Below, piece after piece: positions 36,927 through 49,804 of a DNA stretch of 64,000 nucleotides (within the stretch, counting starts at the first letter, position 1; each line of letters opens with the position of its first letter). The position numbers and the translations under genes are program-made. The notes beneath the pieces were generated by a model. That model searched no databases, had not been told where the DNA came from, and saw only the letters and a list, made by a program, of their open reading frames with translations. Source of the stretch: Sipunculus nudus (lineage: Eukaryota > Annelida > Sipuncula > Golfingiida > Sipunculidae); the NCBI GenBank assembly GCA_026874595.1, contig CM049310.1:14544058-14608057 (forward strand). The letters run 5' to 3'.

Positions 36927-38990
36927 TATCGTAAAAATATAGTTTCTGATACATAGGTGTAATCGGTTTGTTCAAACACATGACAAGCAATATTTACTTA
37001 TATTCTGATTTCTGGATTGTTTAAATTAAACATGCTTTAGAGCCATTTAATCCATATATGAAAAATACTGCCAAACTTCAATGGATGTCCCTTATCAAAC
37101 AAACAGTCACGTGTTTTGGATATATATATATATATATATCCTGTGTGTATATTTATATAACTTTGTCCTACAGAGACATGAATCATTTCTGATGCATGCT
37201 CCGAGGAACCTTATAGCTGTTTGAGATATTCTCATATGATCCCCATGTCACAATTTTCCGAGAAAGATATAAATCACCAAGCGGTCCCACTGATATCTGA
37301 TGCTCCATGTACACTTGTGCATTGTATCCATGTGATTATATACTCCTCCGGATATATATATATATAATAAATCACATGACCACTAAAGAGCAAAAGCATA
37401 AGCCACGTACTTATTTATGGATATATGTAATATACAAATATTTTATATAGGTTATTTAACTGAATATAATTATATTAATTTCAGATAAGAGGCTGTAATG
37501 ACACACCGTAGATGTGTGAAATTGTGCGCTTTAGCAAAGAGCGAGATGAGGAGAAAACAAAATAAATACACATCTTACCAGTGCACGTATGTTACAGGCA
37601 AACTCCCCTGATTGTACAGTATGACACAAGGCCCTGTATTGTACTCCTGTTAACGACTTGTACTATGTACTCCTGTGTCGTCTGATCCCCGGCCAGGTTC
37701 ATAAAACACAAAGACGACTTCGGGCCCCTTCCGTACCAACACTCACTAACGCGACCCTGCAACAGATGGAAAACTGTGTCATTGAAATAGTAAAATGGTA
37801 ACAGGATATGGCCAGCCAAACAGTCGCTGGCAAAACAGTATTCTCTCCAGCATCTGATGCCGTGTACCTTGTAGAAAAAGAGGTCCTTTTATGTTTAAAG
37901 CCATTTTGTTGGAGTATCTGTGCAATTAATTTCGAAAGTAGTTTAATTTTTACGTGTTATTTATTCTGGATGCGTTATTGTATGACTACACTGGAATTTA
38001 AACTCCCCTAATTGACATAATAACAAAAAATAAAATATACTGAAATATCAAATTTAGCTTTAGATGGTGGCCCCATACCCAATGCCAGCTAATATATGCG
38101 CTAATCATAAACATGAGATCCCTATTCTTAATTAAGTATGATAAAATTCAGCATTGTATATAAGCGGTCAATGCTTCACCATAACTTTTCATCACACATT
38201 TGACTTGGCAGATAAGAGGTTAGGCCAAGTAACAGAAAAATGTAATTAAATACTATGTATTTTTACCAATAATTTGCAAGTAATTTGCAACTCAGTAATT
38301 GATTCTATTAAATTTTGAAAATATGAAGCTGAGATAAAACATTATGTATATAAGATACCACAAACACCACAATAAAAACCACAAACACAAAACGAATTGG
38401 AACATGATAAACCAAGTAAACATATGTCACATGTATAGCAAATAAAATGTTTACAGTAAACAAATGGCGATCGTTACCTAGGATTGTTATGTTTTTTTAA
38501 TTCATTTAACCATTGAATTGCGAGGTTTCAGACTGGGTTACCATTCAAAATACATGTACTAAGAGTAGACCCTAACAAAGTTTTCACCAAAAGCGTGTGA
38601 TCTCGTTACCCATGAACTAATGTGCGCTAGGTCGACTAGCATGGTCATATTAATAAACCACGCGGCTTAATCCGTAGATCAATGTCACAGCACTTTATTC
38701 ATCAATGTAAGAGGAGATAGGGCTGATAGGCTGCATTTAACCCTTACTTATTTAAATTATTTGATTATGATGTTAATATATGTTAAGTTAGGGATGATGA
38801 TGACAATATCGATACTTTTAATAACAACTATACTTTACTAAAAAATACATTGACCAAACGACTCTGTGTATTTTCCCGATTTAATCAATAAGTTCGCTAG
38901 CCCTTCCTGTATAAAGTGTTATGTTATACACGAAAATAAGAGGTTTTTTTGTTCAACCGGTGAACCTGTTACCGACAGACCATGTTAACA
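36927..38990. other. Non-coding stretch
   Basis: Short (TA)n tracts at 37,121-37,139 and 37,353-37,367. No gene recognised. Confidence 0.45.
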
Positions 38991-39365
38991 CAGGCAAATC
39001 ATGTATACATAACATAACTAAAGCAGCAAACATGTTTAATTGTGTGTAATTCACAATCATGAATAAATAATAGGGCTAAAATAGCAAAACTGTTTAATTG
39101 TATGTAATCCGCTTATTTCCACACAATCATGTATACATTACAGAGCTCAAACAGCAGAACTGTTTAATCGTATCGGTATGCAATTCGCTCACTTCCACAC
39201 AATCATTTATACAGTAACAAAAACTCAAACAGCAGAACTGTTTAATTGTGTGTAATTCGCTCACTTCCTCACAATCATGTATACATTTCAAAACTCAAAC
39301 AGCAGAACTGTTTAAATTTGTGTATTTCGCTCGCTTCCATCAAATCATGTATATACATAAAGCAA
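38991..39365. repeat. ~71-bp tandem array, left part
   Basis: Units start ATGTATACAT (39,001; variants at 39,059, 39,129, 39,205, 39,277, 39,347) and contain AACAGCAGAACTGTTTAATT and TTCGCTCACTTCCACACAAT. Spacing is 58-76 bp. The array stops at the MITE and resumes after it. Confidence 0.88.
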
Positions 39366-40004
39366 CGTTCCTACTTCCACGAATTTGACGCCGAATCGCC
39401 ACGAACTGACACCATTAAAATCGCATAGGGATGTCGTCGGGGTGTTGTAGATGATGTCTTGAACATTCGGCAGTGTTCGTAGCGAGGTCTTGAACACTCA
39501 GAATTTGTGGCGCTAATTTTGAAATGTTCAAAAATTAAACTTTGTCGTCACAAGTCGTAGCTAAGTCGTTTAATTAGTAAGTCGTATAAGAGTCTTCATA
39601 ATTGGTGTTCGTTCATGATGTAAAACAATGTCACGAATGCTCACGAAGAAACACGACATTGACACGACTTCAACCCGACTACAATACGACTACAACAAGA
39701 ACTTCTCAAGAGAGAGTCAATTGAATGGTCGTAGGAGCATCGTCCACAAGTCGCAGATCAGTCTTGGAGATATCATACCGGTACCTTAGACGTCGTAACG
39801 GAGTCATGAACATTATTTAAAGTGTCGTGTAATATCGTGCTGGCTTCGTGTAACTGTCGTAGCAAATCGTACTGGTATTGTACTCCTCTCGTACAGCATC
39901 GTCTTCGTAAAGGAATTTTTATCACTCGACAGGTCGATTGGCCACGAATCGCCACAAATTTAACATCATGGCGATTCGGCGTCAAATTCGTGTGAGTGGG
40001 AACG
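39366..40004. mobile_element. 639-bp MITE with ~36-bp terminal inverted repeats
   Basis: The left end starts CGTTCCTACTTCCACGAATT then TGACGCCGAATCGCCA. The reverse complement of the right end starts CGTTCCCACTCACACGAATT then TGACGCCGAATCGCCA, so about 33 of 36 positions match. The right end is itself a small hairpin (CGAATCGCCA...TGGCGATTCG). The interior is rich in GTCGT/ACGAC and non-coding. It lies inside the ~71-bp tandem array, which proves it is an insertion. The target duplication could not be fixed, and the class (superfamily) is not recognised. Confidence 0.82.
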
Positions 40005-40133
40005 GGGCTGCTAAAACAGCAAAATTGTTTAATTTTGTGTAATACGTTCGCTTCAACCAATCATGTATACATAACACAGCTAAAACAGCAAAACTGTTGA
40101 ATTTTATTTAATTCGCTCACTTCCACCAACAAA
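40005..40133. repeat. ~71-bp tandem array, right part
   Basis: Continues the array with AAAACAGCAAAATTGTTTAA, ATGTATACATAACACAGC (40,064) and TTCGCTCACTTCCACC. Confidence 0.85.
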
Positions 40134-42023
40134 GGTGATTGTTTTGTTTCCCATGCTTCCACCGACACACTAGGTTATGTTGCGACCGAAAACTGTTAAC
40201 CGGTTTTTCTGTCGTTTTCCGGTTTGTCTGTCTTTATGTGTAACGGGTGTCTTTAATTACTGGATTAACTTATTTCAAGTAATATTTGTTGGTTTCAACT
40301 GTGTGATTTGCGGCAAGGAAGTGCAGATTTAATTTTCACTTTATACTGACGAAGATGCAGTGTCACATTTTGTTATTCCTCTTCTTCTATCTCTTCCAGC
40401 TGTCACAGATGCCGACATTTAGTGGAAGAATTTTGAGCTTATCAGCTTATACGAATTTAACTTATTCAACATAAATTTTAATCTGTGTATTATGAGATGG
40501 GAGAATTTAGTATATGTGGAATATTATCGTCATCGAGATATTAACCACTGTGTTTATGGCGTATGCACTCTCAAAATGCCGCTAGTTTTGTATTGCGATG
40601 AAGACAAAGGCGCCAGTGTAAATATCCTATGGAAATATATTTTATTAAACATTAAACCAAATATACAGAGAAAGAGGGACAGAGAAACCAAAGTAAATGA
40701 GTTGAGTCATACGAATGTCAAGTCATGGAGAGAGAGAGAGAGAGAGAGTGAGAGAGAGAGAGAGAGAGCTAAGGAGGGAGAAACAGGAATGATAAATTCA
40801 TTTGTTGACCCTCGCCACATTACTATATGAAACTCACATTCATGTAGAACCATGTGTTAGGCACTGAAAATGTGTACATATAATAAACAAGATCATCATT
40901 GAAAGGTCCATGACCTCTGAAGGACGACGGTACCATCAATGTACATGGTCAGCCCCATTGCAAACCATGTTACATTGGACAGGCCTTTTGGAAGGCGAAA
41001 TCCTCACAACCATACCCCCCCCCCCCCCACCCCCTCCACACACACACAAACAAACGCACAGGCCCATGCATGCAATAGGGTTTACCAACACAGTGGCACA
41101 TTTTTGTCTATATACTATCTTTATGGATTAGAATTTGATTGGCAAAATGTGAGGGGGTATATTATCTCTATATCAAAAGTTGGGGGGGGGGGTTCATGCC
41201 CCATTGCCACCCTCCCCACCACCAAAAGAAAAGCGTTTACGTTTGGCACAAAAAAAATGGACAATAAATTAGGGAAAGAAAAGGTTTAAAATTTGAATGA
41301 TTTTTTTTCTGCAAAAGTTAAGGTGAGTTAAGACGGGAGATCCACGGAGCAACAAGTCTAATGTTTAAGTTAGGTTTAAGGGCTGACAGTTCTGACACGT
41401 CTTGCTTCTACTAGGTTGGGAATATTTTGTATAAATGTCATCTAAAGTTCTTATACAATATATGATTTACATTAGAGGTCGACTTATAGGAGTGCGACAA
41501 TCGGGTTTTACACAGTTTACAATAAGCTCAGTCCTCATTCATACTGTAGGTTTGGGTTATTATCAAAGTATATATCATACTTTCTAAGCTTAAACCTAAT
41601 TTGTAACAGTTAGCCTATATTGGAAAAAGACAGAACATCTAAAATATTGGCGAGGCTGTCTAGCTTGACACAGCCACTGGAGCATTACGCTACATTTTGG
41701 AGACCGGAATACTCGCTGACTTACCTGCTGACCTGTGAGGATATACCTGCACAATACACATTACTTAATGCAGGACACTAAACGACTGACAGATGATGAA
41801 CTGTAATTATGACACACGGTACCACAGTATGGCATACACGCAGGTTCATTTGCCTGTGGGATTACAGTATCCTGTTCCACACAGTACACGGGCTGTAACT
41901 GTTTAAAGTACACGTATCTGGGCATTTTGTATTTTGACATCATAGTGTATTTTGTATTTTTTGTTCTGTCCCCCAGCATCATACATCAGACACTGCAAAT
42001 TCTAATTAGGAGCAAAGGAATAA
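40134..42023. other. Non-coding stretch with simple repeats
   Basis: (AG)n at 40,728-40,768 and C-rich and G-rich runs near 41,015-41,035 and 41,181-41,191. No gene recognised. Confidence 0.5.
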
Positions 42024-42333
42024 ACCAGATCACAGTCCACAGTTAAGGGCACATGAATAAGAGCACATGACTCCAAAATTTAAAGCAGATCACTCCATAA
42101 TTTAGAGCTGATCATTTCACAGTTTATAGCAGATCATTCCACAACTTATAGCAGATCAGATTCCACAATCCGGAGCAGAGCATGCTCCACAAATAAGAAC
42201 AGATCACTCCACAATGAAGAGCAGAGCACGTTCCACAAATAAGAACAGATCACACCACAATGAAGAGCAGAGCACGTTCCACAAATAAGAACAGATCACT
42301 CCACAATGAAGAGCAGAGCACGTTCCACAAATA
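42024..42333. repeat. 23-bp monomer array evolved to 46-bp dimer
   Basis: Early units are about 23 bp (AGATCACTCCATAATTTAGAGC-like). From 42,191 the array becomes near-identical 46-bp dimers: AAATAAGAACAGATCACTCC, then ACAATGAAGAGCAGAGCACG, then TTCCAC. Confidence 0.9.
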
Positions 42334-45300
42334 AGTGTTCAGAACAGAGTAGTTCCTGAAAAACAGTTATATAAATCAAAGCATGGCTGTCTGTGGAGAA
42401 GGATTAGGATTTTTTTTAATTTATTTTTCAAAACTACCATGGAATAGTGGCATGGGAGTAGGCCTAATGCTAATGATCTTCAATATATGTAAGGCACGGA
42501 GACGTCACGTCATTATTTGTTTTGAGAATATACCAATTCAAAGGACGGGGGTTTCAGCTTCACCTTGAAGTAAAACTACAGTATAACCTAGCTCTCTCGC
42601 CGAACCAAGACCGCAAGGCATTTTTTTGTTAGGCGAAGGTTGCGGGTATACGCGGGAGTCTCGATTAATTGGGAAGTGTATCGTCCAGCATATAACTGCA
42701 AATGCTTGACATAAAATAATTAAATTAGATAAAATTCTTGATATTCGATTAAATATGATGAAACAAATTCCTAAGTGCTTGATACTGCATGTTGTACCAA
42801 TCAGCTGTAAACTGAATTAAATAAATTCATTTAATATGTAAATCCAAGGTTATGACCCGGTGGAATTTTAAACAAGAACATTTTTCGTTGCGGACTGCCA
42901 TTTCAAAACTGAACAAAACTGCCAGAATGTTTTGACTTTATCATATTTTGGTGCATATCTAAACACCTTGCAATTTAAGTGAACTAAAATGTTTCGTACT
43001 CACTTCATTATATCTACCATTAATTTTCTTCCCAGTTTTTAAGCTGCTTTTCACATTCAAATTGTGGACTTACCTGAGGAACTACGAGAAGTGGGGAGCC
43101 ATTGTCACGTGGCTATATTACAGTATCCAGGTAGCCTATTAAGTGTCATTCATTGCCACTTAATGATATTCGAATGAAAAACCAGTGCGTATATAGTCAC
43201 GTTAGGGATACAAATGGTGATCAAAATAAGTGCAGACAAAATATAAATGCCATCAGCAAAAATATGTGATTATAAATAACCTTCGTCATGCGATCATATA
43301 AAACATATAACCATCAACCATTTGGTCACAACACAATGCATGGAACACCATACAATGGATAGAGTTAAGGGGAACTGTAACCTAAGAAGCACTAATAAAT
43401 ATAGATATTCTTGGAACCTGGCTGATAATTCCCTGCATTAAGGAAGCATCATAATTTTTAGATAAATATCTTTGTGTCTCCGCCCATCTGTCAGATTGTG
43501 GCGGAAACTTCCAAGTATAGCCCCGTATATTCATTTGGGCGTGGAATTTTCACAAACTTTTTTATCATTTCGAGATCAGCATTTAGAAAGTAAATTTAAC
43601 ACTTAACATATGGGTACAACGACTCACAGTAGGATTATTTGATCAAGTCATTTCAGAATCCGTGTTCAATAGATTTTCCTGAGTGATTTCATGGGAAACC
43701 GTAACCCGGAACGAAAGTATAGCTCTGCATGTTATTTTAAGTAGTTAAGCAGTTTCGTAATGTCCCTGCTGATAATGTATCGATCACTCAGTAAACACAT
43801 CCCGTTGTGGTTGTGTGAGATCAGTTCTGGTTATTGAATTCTATAAAACTCTATAAAACTTCTATAATTTCTGGCATACACTCATTATTTTTACCATTGA
43901 TTTTTTTTTAAAAGTCACATCATAGTGGCCTGCAGAAATGAACACAGCTGGTTTCAGTTTGCATGGGCCCCGGCTGTTATTCAAACAGGGCCCCCACAAA
44001 ATTGATCACAATTCATTGTTCCACTCTATGTCCAGCTGGTCTCGTGGAATTATGTTTGAGTTAAAGCATAGGTTGCAAGAGAAACCTGAAAAATAAATTC
44101 AGTGTACAAGAAAATAGTAAAATCCATACCTTCCATAAAATATGTAAGCATTACATGCAACACAAAATTCCAAATCCAGTTATTGGTCACGTTTGGGAGA
44201 TAATGATTGGATAATGTCATGTACTTCCAATTATCCAATAACCTCACGCAATGTTAGCCGATTTTGACGTGATAAAAATAGAGCATGGGCTTTAAGTGGC
44301 TACCTATAAAATTTAGTGGATTGTTTTTTTCGGGTGCGACACTAGCCTTTCACACAAAAAATATTAAAATCTGATCAGTTTGCGCAAAGTTGCTTACAGA
44401 CGAACTTAGAACGGAAGGTAAAATCACGCCTCATGGCAGAGGAATTAAATCTACTCTGGTCATTCTGGTCAACCCTGTCAATTAATGACCAATCACCACG
44501 CGTACTGGAGAAGGACGCAGCAGCCCCCAAGTGTACGTTTCAGCAGGTACAAGAGGGAAAGTTACAGCAAAGGTCAATAAAAGAACACGTGAAAAGCACA
44601 GGGATTTGTGTGGATGGTGGACGCGTGATGTAAACATGTATGTACATTTCGAATACATGGCTGGTATTGTGATGTGTATACACAATTTCAACATTTATGA
44701 CATGATCACACAATTCGCACAAACTGCTCTTGAAAATTCCATAGGGTTGGCAACTTTAATCAGAATGTTATAAATGGATTTTGACGAAATTATGTGGAGG
44801 TTAAGGGTAATACTCAAGAAACAGGCCATACTATATTGGAGTTTTTTGGCCTTGGGCGAGAGACTTTCACAAGTATATGCGGCCGCACTTGTTCTAGCCG
44901 ATAAATCTTACCTGTGATGCAACTATGGGGTTTTGAACCTGGACACTTTTTCTGTGTTTCAATCATCAATTTCCTACGTTGTGTGGCACATGCTAAAATT
45001 GCAAGGGATTAGGATCCTATTAGAAATAGATTGTGTTCACTGATTATACTTTCAATTCAAAATTGCAATAACACTTCTAAAAATTCCAAAGTCTTTAATA
45101 CTGTAACCAATAAATAATTAAACCAGGCCAATCAGAAATTATAGAAGGTTGAACTTAAGAAAGATAAATTGTAGCATTTCAATCAGGCAACACTACCTTA
45201 TCTTCACTTTTACTAAGTTTAAGGAGCAGACGAAACCTGGTCTCACAAAATTGAGACGAGACATAACTCATACATGTTCCTATCAACAGCTAACCTATCA

Positions 45301-46196
45301 CACTAAATCATTTTCTTAATGAGGCTCAAATTTCCTGCCAACTAAAATAATTGATGCCAAACTACTTATTAAAAGTCAGCACATGTTCTTCAGAAAACTG
45401 TAATTTCATACTGATGTGGCCTACCTGGAGGTATAACGCATGAGGACAAGTATATACAAATATAATGAAAGAAAATATGTTTAAATCCACATAGTTGTCC
45501 GTATGAATTCGTCGTTCTTATTGACATAATTAATGAATTGATTGGTGTTTCAAATAAAGAAATGATTATTGTCAATAATAGGAGTAAGCCGCACGGCGAC
45601 GTACGGTCGTGTGTATGTATGTGTGCGTCGCTGTGTGTAAACAAATTCACTCACCGTTAATGCATAGTACAAACCCATTACGGACATCAAATTGCCTCCT
45701 TCCTATATCCTTGATCTACGCACGCAGCTATATAGCTTTGTTTGAGAAGCAGGTTATTGTCAAGAAAATTTTTTTATGTAATATTGATTGATTAATAAAC
45801 CATTTAATTCCTAGCTGTTGCTCGATGAGAGTAATAAAGCAAGCGGTATACAGAACATACGGAACTTGCACACCTGCCACTGATAATGCAATTTGTAGGT
45901 CACATTTTAAGGTCAATGTGATTAGACAGCACACACTGCAGTGGAGATCGATTGTAAACAGATTCGTGAATGTCAGAATTGAGAAGTTAGTCTTACAGTT
46001 ACACAGAGGTTACTTAATGAATGTTTGCCATGGTTTGTATTTGTCCCGTAAGCTATGAAGGAAACTTTAGTGATTTTTGGCGAGTGATTTTAGGATCTCC
46101 GAGTCATTTGTCATATATTGTAGCTTATGTTTTTACTAATGGTTATAGACGTATTATTATGGTGTCTATTTTAATCATGGTGGTTTTATATCATGG

Positions 46197-46198
<2 letters not shown>
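42334..46198. other. Long non-coding stretch
   Basis: No recognised gene, RNA or mobile element. Open frames on both strands are short and overlapping. Confidence 0.45.

Positions 46199-46244
<46 letters not shown>
46199..46244. repeat. (TA)n microsatellite
   Basis: About 46 bp of TA. Confidence 0.95.
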
Positions 46245-46245
<1 letters not shown>

Positions 46246-46459
46246 GTAAATACAACCTAGAGGCCCTGATTAAGATATCTGGTCCGTTTATCTAACAGTA
46301 TATACACATAAACCTATTAAAAATGTCGTGGGGTCACATGATAGTGTAAATAGTAATTATTGTATTATTTATACAGCTAATCGGATAAGAGTTAAACAAG
46401 TGACCCATGGGTCATGACGCTGAGCTGATTAGGAAGACATTCATAAATTTTATCATCTG

Positions 46460-47030
46460 AATGCTAAGTTTTGTGGGTAGTATCCCAATTCAACTGAAGC
46501 TAAGCTCGGAGTATATGGGTAACAGAGACCTAATTTCAGGTTTCCATGGAGATTTTTCATGGACCTCCCTGGATGTTGAATTAGAAGATTCTAGGTTGAA
46601 TGGTTACGATTTTACCCTGTTAACGGAAAACTGCATTCCTGAAGGTCTCAAAAATAGCAGAAAAAATATGTAAAAATTTTTAAAAAATCAGATGGGACAC
46701 TCCATGATAAATATGCATGCAAAGAATCATGGTGATCAATGCATTAGTTGTTCAGATACTGGAGCTTTTGTATCAAATTTGTAATTATTCTGGGGGGGTA
46801 CTTCTGAGCCCTATAGTTCAGAGGATATGGTTTACAGAGACCTTATTTCAGGTTTTCAAGGAGATTTTTCATGGGGCTCCCTGCATGATAAATAAGATGA
46901 TTCCAGGTACAGTGGTTACGATTTGTGCCTGAGTAACGGACGGACGGACAGACGGACGGCCCGACAGACGGACGACGGACAAAGAGTGATCGCTTTTGCT
47001 CAGATGACTTTCAGTCAGCTGAGCTAAAAT
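46460..47030 (+). repeat. Family B interspersed repeat with ACGG tract, copy 1
   Basis: Two ~200-bp monomers (about 46,470-46,635 and 46,690-46,930) share CCTAATTTCAGGTTTCCATG / CCTTATTTCAGGTTTTCAAG, GGAGATTTTTCATGG and GGTTACGATTT. An (ACGG)n-like tract follows at 46,935-46,980, then a tail with TCAGTCAGCTGAGCTAAA. The same order occurs at 52,712-53,021. The plan (core monomers, ACGG-type microsatellite, short end) recalls bivalve 'pearl'-type repeats. Class not verified. Confidence 0.75.
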
Positions 47031-48419
47031 AACAACACCACATGTATGGTAACATCAGAGAGCAAGGTATTTTACACCGTTTCGATTACAGACTCACAGA
47101 TAAGGCAGAATCAAGCAAGGTCAGCTTACGGAGGTTGTGATAATACAGTAGGAAAACAGTGTCAGGAGTCATTTGTGACACGATTACGTAAGAGACATTG
47201 ATTCGTGATTGTTATTATATAAGAAATTTATTTTCAGTATTGACAAAACCCAAAAAAGGTCCCTAGGTCCGGAAAAAGGAGGGTTCGGGTCGCAAAAATT
47301 AGTCTGAAACATTAAAAAAGGTTGTAGTGGTTGAAAAAGAGGGGGGGGGGGTGGTCCGGACCTCCTTGATCCGCTTATAAAACCAACACACAGTATGCTG
47401 CAGGTGTCAGATAGCAGAGTTATCACACACCGCACAGTTACTCATTTATTCATCCTATGATTGACAGTCAGCATATTTCAAATATGTCATACGCGGATAC
47501 AGAAATTGTAGTCAGAAGTAAATCAGTCGCTACCAAAGTTTGTACAGCAGTATGGTGTTATGCGTCTCGGTTTCAAGATACCGTGATGAAGGACAGGTTT
47601 CCCCGAGAGTTTGCACTAGTTTATGTATACTATAAGTATTTCTTTGTTCACAAAATCATGATCGTAATCCCATGAAATTTTCATGAACTGAGAATCGATT
47701 AGATTTTGGTATAGGTCCAGCTCATGTTCTTGATCAAGGAAGGACTTCCACAAATATTCACAAATGTGCGGTAACATATGCATGAATTAGCCTGGGGATG
47801 TGGGTCATCGTTAAATGCAAACACGGTCCAGCCTCGTGCGCCACGATAGTCAGCTGCCCTCTTTTTCAGTTCATGGTCGAGCCCCCAGTAATTCTCCAAT
47901 ACGGCTTGTTTACACCAGCAATATTCAAAGTATGAACTTCAGCACAGGGATTTCAATGTTCGCAGAGCGTCTATGAAACGTGTGCTTGGAAGCTTGCATT
48001 CCTTGGAATGCAGAGTTTTAGTTGTTCAATATTATTGATATTAAATCTCTGTATCTCATGCATGCAGTATTCTGCGCGTGAGCTAACGGGGTTTTAGTAC
48101 GTCTCATGACTATACAAAAAATTACCTGTAAAGAGTAGGACGTGTCTTTCTTTACAAAAGATCTGCGGTTCCTCAGATCTCGACAGTATCGTAGAGATTC
48201 ACTCAAGTATCGTACTGACTGATGATTTCTGGATTATTCTATAAGCCCGTGCATATAAAAATTGAAATCCCGAAGACCTTGAAAAAAATAACTAGAATAC
48301 AGGAAGTCGACAAGCGACTACGTATATCCGCCGAAATTAAGAGTGATACGGGTAAAGTGAGGTATGAATTGAGTGGTAAGGGGAAATAGAGTGAGATGTG
48401 TTGCATATTAGCATGGATG
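47031..48419. other. Non-coding stretch
   Basis: A G-run lies at 47,341-47,351. No gene recognised. Confidence 0.45.
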
Positions 48420-49475
48420 TCTGCCACGTAAACATGATTGTAGATGGCGCCACCTGTCAATTTGAACGAGAAACTATCCAAGATGAATACACATGCAAAT
48501 TTTCAGCTGCATAGGTCAAACCACTGCTTAGCTATGAGTGGTTTTAACCCAAGACAGATGAACAGATGGACACCGCGCAAAAATGGCTGTAGGTTGGGCC
48601 ATCAAATTTGTATATAAGCATTTGAGCTATGCAAGATCTATACTCATGTAAAATACGTCAAACCAGTCCTGAGATATTAGCATGGATGTCTGCAGCGTAA
48701 ACTTGAATGTAGGTGGCGCCACCTGTCATATAAACGAGAAACCTATCCAACATGTTTACATTCGAAAAAAATTCAGGAGGATAAGCCCAACCACTGCAGA
48801 GAAATGAGTGATTTCTACCCTAGACAGACGAACAGATGGACACCATGCAAAAATAGTTCCAGGTAATGCAACCAGTTTTGCGTATGATAAAGAGCTATGT
48901 CAGATCTATGCATATGTGAATTTCAAGCCGATACGTCAAACCAGTGTTGAGATATTAGCATGGATGTTTGTAGCGTAAACATGAATTTAGGTGGCACCAC
49001 CTGTCAAATAAACGAGAAACCTTTTCAAGATGTGTACACATGCAAAATTTCAGGTGGATAGGTCCAAGTACTGCAGAGATATGAGTGATTTTAACCCAAG
49101 ACAGACGAACAGGTGGATGCTGTGCAAAAATGGTTGCTGGTGACGCCACCAGTTTTGTGTATGATATTAAGCTATCCAATAACTACACTCATGCAAACTT
49201 TCAGCCCGATTGGTAAAACGAGCAAAGATATGTAGGTTTGTGTGTAAAAACAGACGCATAAATGGACGCTTTGCAGAGAGGAAAGGTCAAAGGTCAACCC
49301 AAAATGAGGGCGCAGCAGTTCACATATGACCCGATCATAATTTTGAGTTTCATAAAATTCCGTCCAGTGGTTACGGAGTTGTTCTCCGAAAATCTAGGCG
49401 GCGGCGGGGTCCGGCTGAAAACAGATCCGCAAAACTCTGTTTTTGCGGATAAAAATATCATTCGTATCGTGTGGG
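48420..49475 (+). repeat. Family A composite interspersed repeat, copy 2
   Basis: Three ~270-bp units (ATTAGCATGGATGTCTGC / TTAGCATGGATGTTTGTAGC phrases at about 48,410, 48,680 and 48,956). They carry GGTGGCGCCACCTG-type palindromes at 48,445, 48,713 and 48,990 (the third mutated to GGTGGCACCACC). The end block from about 49,255 matches the reverse complement of 1880-2130. It includes GAGAGGAAAGGTCAAAGG and a GGCGGCGGGG run. A 170-codon open frame starting at 49,262 lies across the end block and is not conserved in copy 1. Confidence 0.75.
49284..49296 (+). promoter_or_regulatory. Perfect DR1 nuclear-receptor-type site in family A terminal block
   Basis: AGGTCAAAGGTCA is the canonical DR1 sequence. 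It is at the same place in the repeat as 2058-2070 (minus). Function not shown. Confidence 0.45.
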
Positions 49476-49804
49476 TACCTTCATCTGCTGTCACAAGTGA
49501 GATGGGACAGGTCTATATATATAATTCTTATCATTGGTTATATCATTCTCATTTAACAGACAGATCAACCAGCAAGCCATGCCAGGGGCATATCCTTAAA
49601 AAAGGAATTTTAAAAAATCACACGACACAAGGGTGCGAGCGACAACCAAGAATTGGAATATCAATCAGCGCTGGACGTAGTCTTGTGGTTACAGTATTTT
49701 TGGTTACGGCTTTGACGGATTCAGAAACTGCCAGCATAAGCAACCTCTTTATAAAGATGTGCTCTCATGTCTGAACGTTATCTCTGATTTTCGTTTTCCC
49801 CAGC
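49476..49804. other. Short spacer before the tandem duplication
   Basis: No feature recognised. AGC at 49,802-49,804 is the left microhomology of the duplication. Confidence 0.5.

Noticed and set aside
40728-40768. Coding potential across the AG-repeat (112-codon frame at 40,492-40,830)
   Set aside because: The frame is extended by the microsatellite (RERERE...) and has no recognised domain.
49262-49774. 170-codon open frame as a gene
   Set aside because: It runs across the terminal block of repeat family A, and the corresponding frame is not preserved in the copy at 1880-2130.
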